Below, piece by piece: positions 1 through 10,685 of a DNA stretch of 64,000 nucleotides. Every line of letters starts with the position of its first letter. Within the stretch, counting starts at the first letter, position 1. Source of the stretch: Hofstenia miamia (Eukaryota; Xenacoelomorpha; Acoela); the NCBI GenBank assembly GCA_004352715.1, contig SCFE01000069.1, positions 290,701-354,700 on the forward strand, read 5' to 3'. A program made the position numbers and the translations under genes. Under the pieces are notes generated by a model. The model was not told the DNA's origin. It worked only from the letters and a program-made list of their open reading frames with translations, and made no database searches.

Positions 1-820
1 AGAAGAGACGCAACTTGGTATGGATAATTTCATGTTAAAACATTTTAATCTGCTTTTAGACTATTGCAATTTCTCATCAGTGTTTTCACTTTGACATTAA
101 ACGGAATCTCTCTCTCAATAGTGAAACATTTTAAAACAATTCCAGTTGTATAAAATTTGTTATTTTTGTATATTACATACATTTGCTATTAAAATACATT
201 ATAACCCTTATTGCAGTCCCTTCTCAATTTAATTCACATATGCGAGAGTGTGTGTTTATTTAATTTCATTACTAGGCTCTTGTTCCCATGGTAAATTCAT
301 TGTGTTATTAGAAATTGTTTTTATGACGTGGCATTCATAATACACACACACACAATAGTTGACGTATTTATTCTCTATTTGATTTTGAAAAAACTGTGTA
401 AATGCATATCTCTTATATCACACTTAGATATAACCTGTTGGACGTTGTATGATTCTTGAGTCTCTTAATCCCCATCAGATGAACAAATCTTGTCAAAAAT
501 TATCTATGCAGGGGAAACAAAGACGGTGATTGGTAACAATATACAAACTTACATCAACAACATTGACAATGATAAACTAACACAATAGACAAATTTAATA
601 GTGTGATATACGATTATTATAAGCAGTTTAGAATAAATTACATTTTGTCTTGTTTTAAAAAATGTGGGTTTTACCCCATGCATTTATTAAAATATTAGAA
701 ATTGCAAGCTGGTTTTTTCTGAAAATTAATGTATTTTATTACTGAAATAAGGTATTACACTTTTTATCAAGTATCATTATCTCTCTGATTCAAACATTTG
801 TTATTAAGTTTTACCAATAA
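1..820. other. AT-rich stretch without a recognised gene
   Basis: No long reading frame, RNA gene or transposon terminus could be recognised. There is a short CA run near 345-355. Confidence 0.5.
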
Positions 821-824
821 AAAA

Positions 825-932
825 GAAGTATGTAAAGTAAAACATGTAAACTAAATTCATGTGTGATGTGCTACCTCCAATGTCATATATGTTAATAAAA
901 AACAAGTATGTAAAGTAAAACGTGTAAACTAA
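825..932 (+). repeat. Two-copy direct repeat, about 30 bp unit
   Basis: The phrase AAGTATGTAAAGTAAAAC, continuing into TGTAAACTAA, occurs near 825 and again near 903 with one or two differences. The interval between them has no coding potential. Confidence 0.6.
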
Positions 933-959
933 GTTAGACCACATAAATAATAAAAACTA

Positions 960-1615
960 GTAAAAGTGCATGACTATACAAGTTCCATGACGTCACTAAA
1001 ATACCCCTGGCAATATCCACAGCCCAGCAGAGGTCAAAGACACCCTCTCGACCAATCAGAGGAAAGTGGAACCTCTTACAACCCACTTCTCAATCAATCA
1101 GAAAAAAGTGGAACCTCCTTGCCGCAGCCATAACTACTGGTATAGAACTATTATTAATCAGTGGGCGTCTTCTCTTTTGCTGGTGACAATTCTTTTCTTT
1201 AATAGGTGCTGGTGGTGGGATTGACTCTTGCGTTAGAGGATTGTAGTTTTAAGAACGGGTGGTGTATAACTCGTCAAAAAGATTGCCAAATGATCCAGTT
1301 GTTAGTGTTTCAATAAGCATTGCACTTGTAGGCTGAGATCTTTAGAGGAACAATTTCACAACAAGGAAAAATAATGAATTTATCCAGCAATTTACAATGA
1401 ATATATAGACAGGACTGCCCAATAGGAATAAAATCACGTGATGCATAACCAAGGAAAGTAAATTAGTATATGACCATAGTAAACTAATAATAAACTTAGT
1501 CAGTGAATAATGACGGGGATGCATGCAGGTCTTTGAGAGGGCAATCTGTTTTGAAAACGATATGCAACCTTTTACATGTAATGTTAGATTCAAATCAGGT
1601 GTGTGTAGTAGTACT
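960..1615. repeat. Dispersed repeat related to 4500-5110
   Basis: This stretch shares several blocks with 4500-5110: a TGACGTCA palindrome at 988-995 with similar flanks, a TAACTACT block near 1130, and a CTTAGTCAG...GAAAAC...CCTTTTACATGTAATG block near 1496-1590. The blocks are in a different order in the other copy. Around 1060-1120 a phrase ending AAAGTGGAACCTC is tandemly duplicated. No gene is seen. This may be an old mobile element that carried a promoter. Confidence 0.4.
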
Positions 1616-1799
1616 AAACGATGTAGGTATAATTTAAAGCATGTTTTACATGGATTTAAGACGGTTTCACTTTAAAAAAGATTTGTTTATCCTATCCTAG
1701 AACTCAAATTATTTGTAAAAATGTCTTGTTTTTTATTAATACAATTTTTAACTAACAACTGACTGAAACTATGAATTATGTGTTGATTTTCGTTTTGTC

Positions 1800-1865
1800 A
1801 GGAGATACATTATTGCTTTGTACTTGTTTTACAAAATGAATATAGATTATCTTATCTTATCTTTA
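1800..1865 (+). mobile_element. LINE 3' tail fragment with TTATC repeats
   Basis: The sequence ends in GATTATCTTATCTTATCTTT, the same kind of 3' microsatellite as the LINE that ends near 4250. It is therefore probably a severely 5'-truncated copy. The 5' limit is unclear. Confidence 0.4.
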
Positions 1866-2360
1866 TTTATACGTTGATGTAATATTTCACTAAACTCGTT
1901 TTTGGTTTTAACAAATTGTACATATTGATTTTTTCTATTTTCAATATTTTGTTTAATCACATGCACTCTAATTTTACTACTTTTATAACTAGTAGCTTAT
2001 TGAAACTATAAATTATACACATTAATTCTTGCTTTGTTGTGTCAGTTTGATGGTATTTACCAAATATGTATTAAATTTTTCCAAGTTGGCAGGGTTTGTT
2101 ATGGTTAAGCGATTTTATAGACATTGATTTCGTTATGTATAATATTACTTTGTATTTTTCTCAATTGGATCTTTTAGATACCACACGCCTGTATTTTTGC
2201 ATGAGAATAATACACTATTTACAAACATTTATATGTTTAGAATGGTGAATGCATCACGGAGCTTACAAATTTAACAATTGGAAATCATATCTATCAATGG
2301 AAAAAATCGTCAACAACTATGAATAACGAATGTGTCATTGTATTTACTCATTACAGTTAC
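1866..2360. other. AT-rich stretch without a recognised gene
   Basis: No convincing reading frame or element terminus was seen. Confidence 0.45.
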
Positions 2361-2364
2361 AAAA

Positions 2365-2660
2365 GCAGAAAACCTATGTAATGTATACACCTATGCAAAG
2401 TCATAAACCAAACAAAGTGAAAAAACATGCAAAAGTCGACAAAGCAGTGAAAGCAGAAAACCCATGTAATGTATACATCCATGCAAAGTCATAAACCAAA
2501 TAAAGTAAAAAATGTGCAAAGTCAAGAAAAGATGTATCAGTCTACAAACATGTACAACCCAAAAAATTGCATTCAAAGCTGACAAAAGATGTAACAGTCT
2601 ACAATGTGTACAGTCATGAAAAATCCGTATATAATAAAAGAAATGAAGAGAGAGAAGATC
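2365..2660. repeat. Degenerate tandem repeat, about 90 bp unit
   Basis: A unit starting GCAGAAAACC.ATGTAATG and containing CATGCAAAGTCATAAACCAA appears near 2365 and near 2453. A second motif, AAAGATGTA.CAGTCTACAA, appears near 2530 and 2588. An open frame on the minus strand here simply follows the repeat and is not called as a gene. Confidence 0.55.
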
Positions 2661-2841
2661 GTTGTGTAAAACTAATATATAATAATATTGTATATTGAAA
2701 CGCATGTGTGTGTATAAATTATATTAATAACATTGCATGTATAATTTTTAGGAAAACAAAATTGTGCCTTTATGTGTAAAACCTTGTTTATTTTTAATGT
2801 GTAAGTCTATATTTCATACATTTGCTCATCTTTATGAATAA

Positions 2842-4095
2842 CCCTCTGCAACCCAATTTGGATTTAGAAGAAGTTTTTCAACGAATGATGCACTTATCCA
2901 GGCAACAGAGAACTGGCGAAATTCATTGGATGATCAACAATATGTTGCTATTGCATGCTTAGATCTCTCTAAGGCATTTGATTCAATCGACCATGACATA
3001 CTAATAAAAAAACTAAAACGTATGGGATTCTCCCTCGATAGTACTAGTTTAATTGCGAGTTTCTTAAGTAATAGGAAACAACGAGTTAAAATCAACTCAG
3101 TACTTTCAGACTGGCTGTATATTGAAAAAGGTGTTCCGCAAGGAACCATTCTTGGACCTCTTCTGTTTAATATCTATGTCAATGATATGAACTTTTATAC
3201 TAATTGCAATCTTATACAATATGCAGACGATACCTGTATATTTTCCGCCAACAAGTCATTAGATGTTGCAATAAAAAAAGTGGAATCCAACTGCCAGTCA
3301 CTAAGCCATTATTTTTCTATGCACAAATTACGCATTAATGCCGAGAAAACGCAATTTTGTATAATGAACCCCTTTTTCAACAATAACTTGCATACAAATA
3401 AAAATTTGACTATAAAAAATGCAATTATTTCTACAAGTGATACTTTCAAATATTTAGGAATAATAATTGACTCAAAACTTTCTTTTTCCGAGCACATTAA
3501 ATCTACACAGAAAAAAATTGCTGCTGGCATAAGAACTATTTCTCAGGTTGCTGACCTATTACCTCCTCATGCAATAATTCAGCTATTCCACGCATTTGTT
3601 ATGAGCCACCTAAATTACGGGAGTGTACTATTTTCAAATTTGAGCACATCATTGATAAATAAACTTCAGCTGCAATATAAATGGGCTTTAAATGTTTGCA
3701 AAAGAAATTCTAGTAACACCAAAAATTATATTTTGGAAACGTGTCCTTCTCCTCAACAATTAATACAAATCAATATTGCTACATTATTTTTCAAAGCTGC
3801 TAACGAAATTCCGCCTTATGATAAGATAAATCTCCCTGAATTCAAGAAAACTTTCAATAGACGGTCTAAGAAATATGTTGTCACTAGGTTCAGACGTAAA
3901 GTCAAAGAAAATTCATTTTTAAACGTAGCCACAAGGCAATGGAATAATCTACCTAACGAAATTAAGCATATTACAAAACTGAAAGAATTCCGAAATAGTG
4001 TGAAAAGATTTATTCTTAAGCAAAAATTCATCTCAGGAAGATCTTGGACAGGGTACAAATTCTATAATAGCAATTACACAATTACTAGAATGTAG
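2842..4095 (+). CDS. LINE ORF2 fragment: reverse transcriptase and C-terminal region
   Basis: This frame is open for 417 codons from just after a TAA at 2839 to the TAG at 4093-4095. It encodes most of the reverse transcriptase of a non-LTR retrotransposon, which copies element RNA at a nicked target site. Visible motifs, in order, are FGFRRSFSTNDALI, LDLSKAFDSIDHDIL, the block GVPQGTILGPLLFNIYVNDM, and the catalytic YADD at 3220-3231. A thumb and C-terminal region follows, with RQWNNLPNEIK near the end. The N-terminal endonuclease is missing through 5' truncation, so the fragment cannot act alone. The first in-frame ATG is at 2926, but the protein similarity clearly begins upstream of it, so that ATG is not the biological start. 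The family call (CR1/Jockey clade) rests on motif recognition only. Confidence 0.85.
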   Translation, partial: PSATQFGFRRSFSTNDALIQATENWRNSLDDQQYVAIACLDLSKAFDSIDHDILIKKLKRMGFSLDSTSLIASFLSNRKQRVKINSVLSDWLYIEKGVPQGTILGPLLFNIYVNDMNFYTNCNLIQYADDTCIFSANKSLDVAIKKVESNCQSLSHYFSMHKLRINAEKTQFCIMNPFFNNNLHTNKNLTIKNAIISTSDTFKYLGIIIDSKLSFSEHIKSTQKKIAAGIRTISQVADLLPPHAIIQLFHAFVMSHLNYGSVLFSNLSTSLINKLQLQYKWALNVCKRNSSNTKNYILETCPSPQQLIQINIATLFFKAANEIPPYDKINLPEFKKTFNRRSKKYVVTRFRRKVKENSFLNVATRQWNNLPNEIKHITKLKEFRNSVKRFILKQKFISGRSWTGYKFYNSNYTITRM

Positions 4096-4250
4096 ACTTA
4101 TTCTTAGCCTTCTTAGCAATGTATAGGTTTGTAAATAGTATGATTTTGTTTTATTTTTTTTAATGACGCTATTTTGAGAAGCCATCAGTTTGTATTAATT
4201 GCTTTACCTTCTCTTAATAAAGATTGTCTTATCTTATCTTATCTTATAAC
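2842..4250 (+). mobile_element. 5'-truncated CR1/Jockey-type LINE
   Basis: The element starts abruptly inside the reverse transcriptase domain and ends with AATAAAGATTG and three TTATC units, a simple-sequence 3' tail typical of LINE insertions. The reading frame has no internal stops, so the copy looks fairly young. Related sequence lies on either side (1490-1610 and 4505-4590), which suggests the LINE landed in or next to a dispersed repeat. Confidence 0.8.
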
Positions 4251-4369
4251 CAAGTGTTTACTTTTCTGAAAACTAGTTTGCTTTTATCATATATTACACC
4301 TATAATATCAAGTTTAATGAAAAAAATTTCTCATTTTATGTATTTGGATATTAGCAAAACATGGAATTT

Positions 4370-4720
4370 TTTACAATGAAATAGCAGTGTAGTTGAAAAC
4401 AAAATGTAGCGTTTGTATCTAATGTAATGATTCCGAAAACGTATTAAGCATTGCACATAGAACTGGTTAAACAGTCAAAATATATGGAAAAATTGTTATG
4501 GATAAACTTAGTCAGCAATAATGTCAGGACATGTATGCGAACCTGTGATATTTTGAAAAACGAAATGTAGCCTTTTAGATGTAATGTGTTAAACATTGTA
4601 CATTGACCCTGAAAGCAGTCGCAATATATGGAAAATTTTTTATGGATAGGAAAAATATTAGTCAGTAATGCATTATCACAAATGCGATGTAAACCCTATT
4701 AACCATTTAATGTATAAAAA
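4370..4720. repeat. Degenerate tandem repeat, about 130-150 bp unit
   Basis: Blocks of the form GAAAACAAAATGTAGC...TAATG, then ATATATGGAAAAATT.TTATGGATA, then TTAGTCAG.AAT recur two or three times. One block is shared with 1490-1600. No coding potential was seen. Confidence 0.5.
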
Positions 4721-4907
4721 TGTATGCATGTAAACCAAATAACGTGTGGTATGGCTACATGTAATATAAATCAGTAGATGAATCAGACCCCATATAAATG
4801 TCACAAAATTGATTCACTCTGTAAATGTCACAAAGCATTGAATCACTAATTAAACTGCTCCTTGAAATTCATTAGTCAGAACAGAAAACTTAATAATGTC
4901 AAGTATG

Positions 4908-5010
4908 TGACGTCACTAATTAAACTGCCATTGATATCAGTGGGTCAGCCAAATGTTACGAGAACTTCAGGTTGTCCCAATATAAAAGGCCCTCACTTAT
5001 TATAACTACT
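4908..5010 (+). promoter_or_regulatory. Promoter-like segment: CRE palindrome plus TATA box
   Basis: A perfect TGACGTCA (a CREB/ATF-type site) lies at 4908-4915. CCAATATAAAAGGCCCTC, with the TATA box at 4981-4989, follows about 70 bp later. No recognisable gene starts downstream, and a related TGACGTCA block occurs in the repeat at 988. It is therefore more likely the promoter of a mobile element or of an unseen non-coding exon than that of a normal gene. Confidence 0.35.
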
Positions 5011-5109
5011 AGTTTGTGCAACACATATTCAAATCGTGTAATTGTTCTTTCAATTTTCTATTATTCAATCTCTCATGCATGGGTTGTAAAGTGATGCTTT
5101 ATATGGCAG

Positions 5110-6060
5110 GGAAAGAGGAAATTTAAGTGACGTTATGCAACCCAGAGATGTATCTATTTCACAAGTAGCAAATTTTGTAAATATATGAAAATAAAAAAAT
5201 GTTGGTAAACATTACTTTTTAGCCTGCCACACAAAAAAGTAATTTTGACATACATAATATTACTAGTTGTTTTAGTAGATATGAAATTAAGACAAATATG
5301 ATGTACCATCATCTGAAATGAAAACACAAATGGTCTGAAGTTTTTATAAATGCATTTATTAACTGTTAAAAAATGATACTATTAATTATAAATGATATTC
5401 CGAATAGTGCAATGGGGCAAACTTTAAAATGCCTCAAACTCAAGTCTGTAAAATATTAAAGCAATTCTTTTGATAATAAATTTGAAATGCACTTTTTCAA
5501 AAGAAAGGATCAAGAATTTGCATACATACTAAACAAACGCAGTTTTAAATAAATTTAATTGATTTTAAATTGATAACTGAATATATGTTAGCTTTGCAAG
5601 ACAATTTTATAAAATATTTAAATATTTCAAAACATTTGCAAAACAATCTAAAAGAACAAAAACGCGTTTGTGAAATTACAAATTGAAACATTTAATCAAA
5701 ATAGAAGCCCTTTTTACAAATACAAATAACTAAAACAAAATCTTTGATGAATTCAAGCCTAAAACACAAGCAATATAAATGAACATATAGGGAAGTGTCC
5801 AGAAACTATTTTAACATTAAAGATTATTCCAAAGAGAATGAAAATAATAAATAGGTCACATTAAATTCTAGTGGTAAAATATGTTGCCCCAAAATTACGT
5901 CTTTTTTGAATGGCAAATTGTAATTTAAACATTTTACAAATACATGGTATTTATCAAAAATATGATTGAAATAATATGCTACATCTGGAAGAAAACTAGA
6001 ATAGGAAAAACTATCAATCAGTGGCAACTGCTGCAATTGAAGAAATCAATAACCTACACA
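5110..6060. other. AT-rich stretch without a recognised gene
   Basis: Only short frames occur, none with a recognisable domain. The stretch lies downstream of the YIPF6-like gene's stop codon, and some of it could be 3' untranslated sequence if a distal polyadenylation site is used. Confidence 0.4.
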
Positions 6061-6069
6061 AATTCCAGG

Positions 6070-6292
6070 CAGGGGCGTACCCAGGATTTTCTGACAGGGG
6101 GACATCATCACCATTACCCAATGCCGAGGCAAAGCCCCGCGAAAAATTTTGAAAATATATAGAAAATATATCCTAGATTTTAAATTTTTCAATTTTTTTA
6201 CGAAAATTTTTTTGATTTATCCAGTCAAAATCAAATTTGGAAACCTGACGGGGGGGGACATTCCACCGTGCCCCCCCCTGTTTACGCCATTG
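6070..6292 (+). mobile_element. Non-autonomous hAT MITE, 223 bp, with 8-bp target duplication
   Basis: The element begins CAGGGGCGTACCCAGG and ends ...TTTACGCCATTG, whose reverse complement begins CAATGGCGTA, giving imperfect terminal inverted repeats. It is flanked by identical ATTCCAGG at 6062-6069 and 6293-6300, the 8-bp duplication expected of hAT transposition. It has no coding capacity. The termini resemble those of the 1.28-kb element at 61552-62830, so both may be moved by the same hAT transposase. Confidence 0.85.
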
Positions 6293-6384
6293 ATTCCAGG
6301 GTAGAAGTAAAACTTCCATGCACCTTTGATAACAAAATAAAATGGTATCACATAACATCTAGAACCAAAATTTTATGTAGGAAA

Positions 6385-6390
6385 TTTATT
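6385..6390 (-). promoter_or_regulatory. Candidate polyadenylation signal AATAAA for the YIPF6-like gene
   Basis: AATAAA on the minus strand lies 14 nt beyond the stop codon of the last YIPF6-like exon. The 3' untranslated region would be unusually short, so a more distal signal is equally possible. Confidence 0.3.
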
Positions 6391-6404
6391 AGCCTTATTT
6401 TATA

Positions 6405-6605
6405 TTAACTGCAAAGTATTACCTGTGTGGTTGTAGCAACCAGCCAACTTATTGCAAAGTAAAACAGAACCACAGGATAAAGAATGAGAGCTCTTCTACC
6501 TTCTGGCTGACGACATTCGCACATAAACGCCGTAGATGCTAATGAAGCCCACACAAACGCACAGCCCACTACAGAAATTTGAACAACATTCACCAGACTG
6601 GAAAC
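6405..6605 (-). CDS. YIPF6: YIPF6-like protein, last coding exon
   Basis: This is the terminal coding exon (67 codons including stop) of a Yip1-domain protein, a multi-pass membrane protein of the Golgi that takes part in ER-Golgi vesicle trafficking with Rab GTPases. On the minus strand it follows a TTTTATTTTTAG acceptor and starts in phase 0. It encodes two hydrophobic segments around a conserved loop: VQISVVGCAFVWASLASTAF, then RQPEGRRALILYPVVLFYF and ISWLVATTTQ. These match the C-terminus of animal YIPF6, where a loop containing PPNRRALAVYP precedes the last membrane helix. After TTTQ the frame runs five more residues, VILCS, to a TAA at 6405. GTAATA at that point could also serve as a donor to a further exon, but YIPF6 normally ends here. 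The matching upstream exon is at 8048-8224. Confidence 0.85.
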   Translation of the reverse strand, partial: VSSLVNVVQISVVGCAFVWASLASTAFMCECRQPEGRRALILYPVVLFYFAISWLVATTTQVILCS

Positions 6606-6779
6606 CTAAAAATAAAATATTTAAATGAAAGTGGGAATTTTAGACTTGAATTTATAGAGGAAATTGCATATATTCGTTAATTAACCTCATTAGATGGCAA
6701 AACAGTCCGCAAAAACGATATTGAACTGTTATTTCTATACATGACGGGTATAAGGTTAATAATATATACAAGAAATATA

Positions 6780-7905
6780 CCGTAAAATGGGGGTAATTCG
6801 GACACCTGGTCACCTTTTATCTTTAATCGACTAATGAAAATTGTTAGATGCTTCTAGTGAGACTGAAATGCATTTTTTTAGTTAGATATACATTAATCAA
6901 CTGACATTTATCAATAGACGCGAAAATTTTTTTTCAGTGTATTCACAGCTAAATTATATTTGAAATTCAAAAAAGTCGAAAAAACAAATGTTTTATAAGG
7001 TTTGATCTACCACAGATCTTGCGGAAGTACCATTAGAAACCCTTACTAATTTAGTCAGCTGGTCAGTTGTTATATCCAAATACAGAGAGAGATACTGGAT
7101 AACTACCACACGGGGTCGCGAGTAAGAGGTGAAATTCCAAAAACGCAATTTCCAGTGCTACTGAGTGAGCTGTGGCTGAAGCTACATTCAAATGTCTCGA
7201 CAAATCTTCGGTCCGGATTTCGTGCGACTGGATTGCACTCCAGAGATCCAATCCAGCTGCTGAAGTATCTTTCAGATGAGCAAGTTCTGACGGAGCTGTG
7301 ATCGCCAGACAGATTGATTCCGTCTTGATTAATGTGCTGAAGACAAACAGAGGTGCTGGATAAGTTACCTCGAGAGGACGTGAATCAAAAGTAGCGGCGG
7401 AGAAGAAGACAGAGCTCAGTGCAGGGCGAGGGCAGGGAAGAAGAATAGGACGCGGACGAGGACAGTACAGTAGCATGAGAGATGAAGAACATTCAAGTTC
7501 GTCGTCCTCAAGTGATGAAGACGACACATGCGCCTTTATGAAGTCCAGTGAACCGGCCTGGTTCTGTGTCAAGTGCAATGGAAGAAGTGTTGATCCATTT
7601 TCGAGTGTACAAAGACTCATTTTAACTTCAGTTTGCAACATTTGCATTTGATTTAGATCGTTTCTGTTCAATTTGACATATAAAACTTGTTGGCGTCCGA
7701 ATTACCACATTTTTTCTTTTTTTAAGTACCCTCGTAGGAATTATGCAGATAAATTTCTACAAGGCTTGAGGTTACCGGGTCATTACATATTATAAATAAC
7801 GTCCCATTTGCGGTTCATGTAGGATTATAGAATCATAGCATCATTAAAAATGACAAAAAATTTAAAAAATCCTCATTAAGGTGTCCGAATTACGTCATTT
7901 TACGG
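6780..7905 (+). mobile_element. Non-autonomous pogo/Tigger-type DNA transposon inside the YIPF6-like intron
   Basis: The left end CCGTAAAATGGGGGTAATTC is mirrored at the right end, whose reverse complement starts CCGTAAAATGACGTAATTC. Both continue into GGACACCT, giving roughly 27-bp terminal inverted repeats. A TA precedes the left end, as expected for this superfamily, but no TA follows the right one. A third terminus-like copy (GTCCGAATTACCACATTTTT) lies inside near 7695. Plus-strand remnants near 7190-7270 read NLRSGFRATGLHSRDP, resembling the C-terminal end of pogo-type DDE transposases. They are followed by an RGRGQG stretch, an acidic SSSSSDEDD run and AWFCVKCNG, a remnant of a cysteine-bearing tail. 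The catalytic core is absent. The long open frame on the opposite strand (7063-7671) is regarded as accidental. Confidence 0.7.
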
Positions 7906-8047
7906 AAATGACTGATTTATCAGAATTTAAGAAATAAACTATTGGAATAGTTGCACGTCAGTATTTCAGCCACAGATATAAAATAACGTATAAAGCACAT
8001 CCTTTATAATTAAATGTAATAAAAACACATAAACGATGGGTGCAAAC

Positions 8048-8224
8048 CTTGACTAAACTAAGAATATGACAGATGATAAGAGCAAAAACTAGTGGTAATT
8101 GACAATACCCCAAGACGCAGAGTGACTGAAAAAACGATATTGACCCTCGTAACAGCTTGGTGTTTAGAGTTACAATGAAACTACCGAATGTAGTGAGGAG
8201 GAATACACCAGTGAACCCAGGACC
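8048..8224 (-). CDS. YIPF6: YIPF6-like protein, internal exon
   Basis: This 59-codon exon (177 bp, phase 0 at both ends) encodes the central membrane region of the Yip1-domain protein whose last exon is at 6405-6605. It starts after ATGTTTAG and ends AAG|GTTTGC. Visible conserved stretches are FGSFIVTLNTKLLRGSISFF, then QSLCVLGYCQLPL and FALIICHIL. These correspond closely to the vertebrate YIPF6 segment containing ITLNSKLLGG and FFQSLCVLGYC. The joined reading frame into the last exon is in phase, which supports both splice sites. The intron between them is about 1.44 kb, of which 1.13 kb is a pogo/Tigger-derived element. The N-terminal cytoplasmic exons, including the expected WDLWGP region, were not found. 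They may lie in the gap at 12794-13793 or beyond the window. Confidence 0.88.
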
Positions 8225-8899
8225 CTAAACATATGATCCGTTATTAAAGATAAAGTTTATGCAATATATATTATGTAGAAATAAAAAGACAGTTGTCTTC
8301 CACACTTAATTATAAATTATTGTGAAATTGCGTCATCATCCAATGTTTTAAAACAGAAAATAATGGGAGTATTACAAAACTGGTTGATTTTCTAGTTAAT
8401 ATCTAGAAGTAGGTTTTACTTCAGGATATATATTTATTTTAATCATAACTAAACCTCATTTCAATATTTATATGTTCTTGATTATTAAATCTATAGAATA
8501 GAAAGAATTTTATGCCGGGTGAACAGCTGTTTTTCAAATTTTAAAGAAATATTAGAATATACATGACAATAAACTAATGCACCGTAAATTCTGTTTGACA
8601 CTTAGTTCGCAAAATTGTAATAGATTAAAAACATTAAGGCTTACGAGCCAAATATTTCAGAGATGTCCACCCAAAGTTAGTTAATATTTTTAATAGTCGT
8701 AGTAGTAGTTATTATGTCGATAACGTTTGCAGAAACAAGAAACAGTAATATAACTGAAATGATCCATAATAAAGTAAAAATCACTGCCGAGATAAATATT
8801 GCTAACATAATGAATGCCGTTTTCATAAATATGCATCAATAGAAAGGAGACAAAAAACATTATGAAAATATCACAGAAATTGTAAGTTCAACAATCTAT

Positions 8900-10310
8900 T
8901 TTAATTTTATAACAGAATACGAAGGCAAGCAACATATCCTCGAAATTAATGATAAGAAATCAAAAAGTCCTAGGCCTGTGCCCAACTTCATTTTCAAAAT
9001 TGTACTTTTGCGTACCCTTCCTCTATTGACATTTATATTACATAATTGTATTTGTCACTCCCACATCCCTAGAATTCTAAAATATGCTATTGTAACATCA
9101 GTGTTTAAAGGAAAAAATTACCAAAATCCCTTCAACTATCGTCCTATATCTGTGTCACATATGTTTGCAAAAATATTAGAAAAAATCTGTACAAGCAAAT
9201 GTATATATGTACTTGAATGACAACGCCTGTATTAGTTTCACACCGTTTGGATTCCAAAATATACTCTCATCTGTAGATGCCTTAATGTATGCAACGGAAC
9301 ATTGGAGAGATGCAGTAAATAAATCTTTATATGTTGGTATATGTTTTTTAGATCTGTCCAAAGCGTTCGACGCTATGTGCCAATAAATATTGTTAAGAAA
9401 ACTGCATAGGTATGGTTTCAGCAAGAAGCCCATTAATCTAATACATAGTTTTCTTTGTAATCGATATCAAACTGTAAAAAAATAATAAGTACTCTGACCC
9501 GCTCCTAATAAATAACGGAATACCACAAGGTTCCATACTTGGCCCGCTGCTGTTCATATTATATATGAATGATGTTAGGGATGTCATCAATTACTGCAGT
9601 ATGGTTTAATATGCAGATGACACCGCATTGTATTGTCCTGGCAAGGATAAACAATCCGTTCTAAACAAACTAAATAACGAATTATCTCAGATTAAGCTTT
9701 GGATTGACAGAAATAAACTAACTCTAAATTTAGAAAAATGCTGCAACCACAATCGGAAAATCTGTCTGTAAAAATTGATGACTATCAAATTAAAGTTAGT
9801 GATGTTGCTAATTATCTTGGAGCCGGAATCAATGCGTCTCTGAGTTTTAAAAATTTAATCAATGGAAAAATGTCTAAAATTGCACACTTCAATTCTACCA
9901 TTAGACATTTTTCAAAATGTTTGCCACAAGATTTATTAATTAGATACAATAGAAGCAAAGTATACGGCATAGTAGGGTATGGATCAATATTCTACAACAA
10001 TGAACACAAGTTAACTTGGAAAAGTAATTAATTGGACACCCGAATTGATTGTTAAAATTCCACGATTTACACAAGGGACTAAATACTATATTGATTTCAA
10101 AATCTTGAAAGCCACAAATTATGTAAGCTATTTAACATTAGTGAACTTCGTTGGCATAGTATCTTCAACCAATATCACCTTTCCAATCTCACTGCTAAAC
10201 CAAAACCTTGGATTCAACAAAAGACGCTCACAATATATAACAATAAAAAATAGATATGGCACTAACAGAATTTTTCTCAAGAAGAGCAAACATATTTAAT
10301 GAATTGCGAT
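8900..10310 (+). pseudogene. Degraded CR1/Jockey-type LINE, reverse transcriptase pseudogene
   Basis: A collinear but broken LINE ORF2 is visible. HSHIPRILKYAIVTSVFKG with NYRPISVSHMFAKILEKI (8978-9220) is followed in another frame by FGFQNILSSVDALMYATEHW and LDLSKAFDA (around 9245-9375). [20 protein letters not shown] with a YADDT motif follows (around 9520-9630), then thumb sequence VSDVANYLGAGINASLSF (9738-10031) and a C-terminal piece (10045-10299). Frameshifts and stops separate the pieces, for example a TAA right after LDLSKAFDAMCQ and one before YADDT. It cannot encode a functional enzyme. The order of motifs matches the LINE at 2842-4250, but divergence is high, so this is an old insertion, here presumably in an intron of the YIPF6-like gene. 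Confidence 0.75.
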
Positions 10311-10685
10311 AGTCTCTATATTCAAAAAATACTCTTAAAGATTATTTTTTCAATATAATGTGGTATCAAAGGACTACTCCTCCAATTTTAAAGTACCTTA
10401 AGTTCGTATTTTCCTAAATTTTCTTGCAAAATATATAGAATCAGTCAATACATTTCTTATTTTATTTGTTATTATAATTTAATTAGCTTACATTGAAATA
10501 TATGTATAAAATGTACTGGTAATATTTATTGAACCCAGTGGAAAAAAAATTCAAAAAAAATTTTGACTAGAATATGAACGTAAAATTAGTGATCAAGATA
10601 TCTTGAACAGAAAGGAATGAATTGATTTCTACGTATTTCCAAATTGATATTTTCCATTGCAAAGTGGGTTGAGAACCATAACCGA

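Noticed and set aside
7063-7671. A 202-codon open frame on the minus strand
   Set aside because: It lies inside a pogo/Tigger-derived element and runs antisense to recognisable plus-strand transposase remnants. The composition reflects the opposite-strand Asp/Ser and Arg/Gly repeats.
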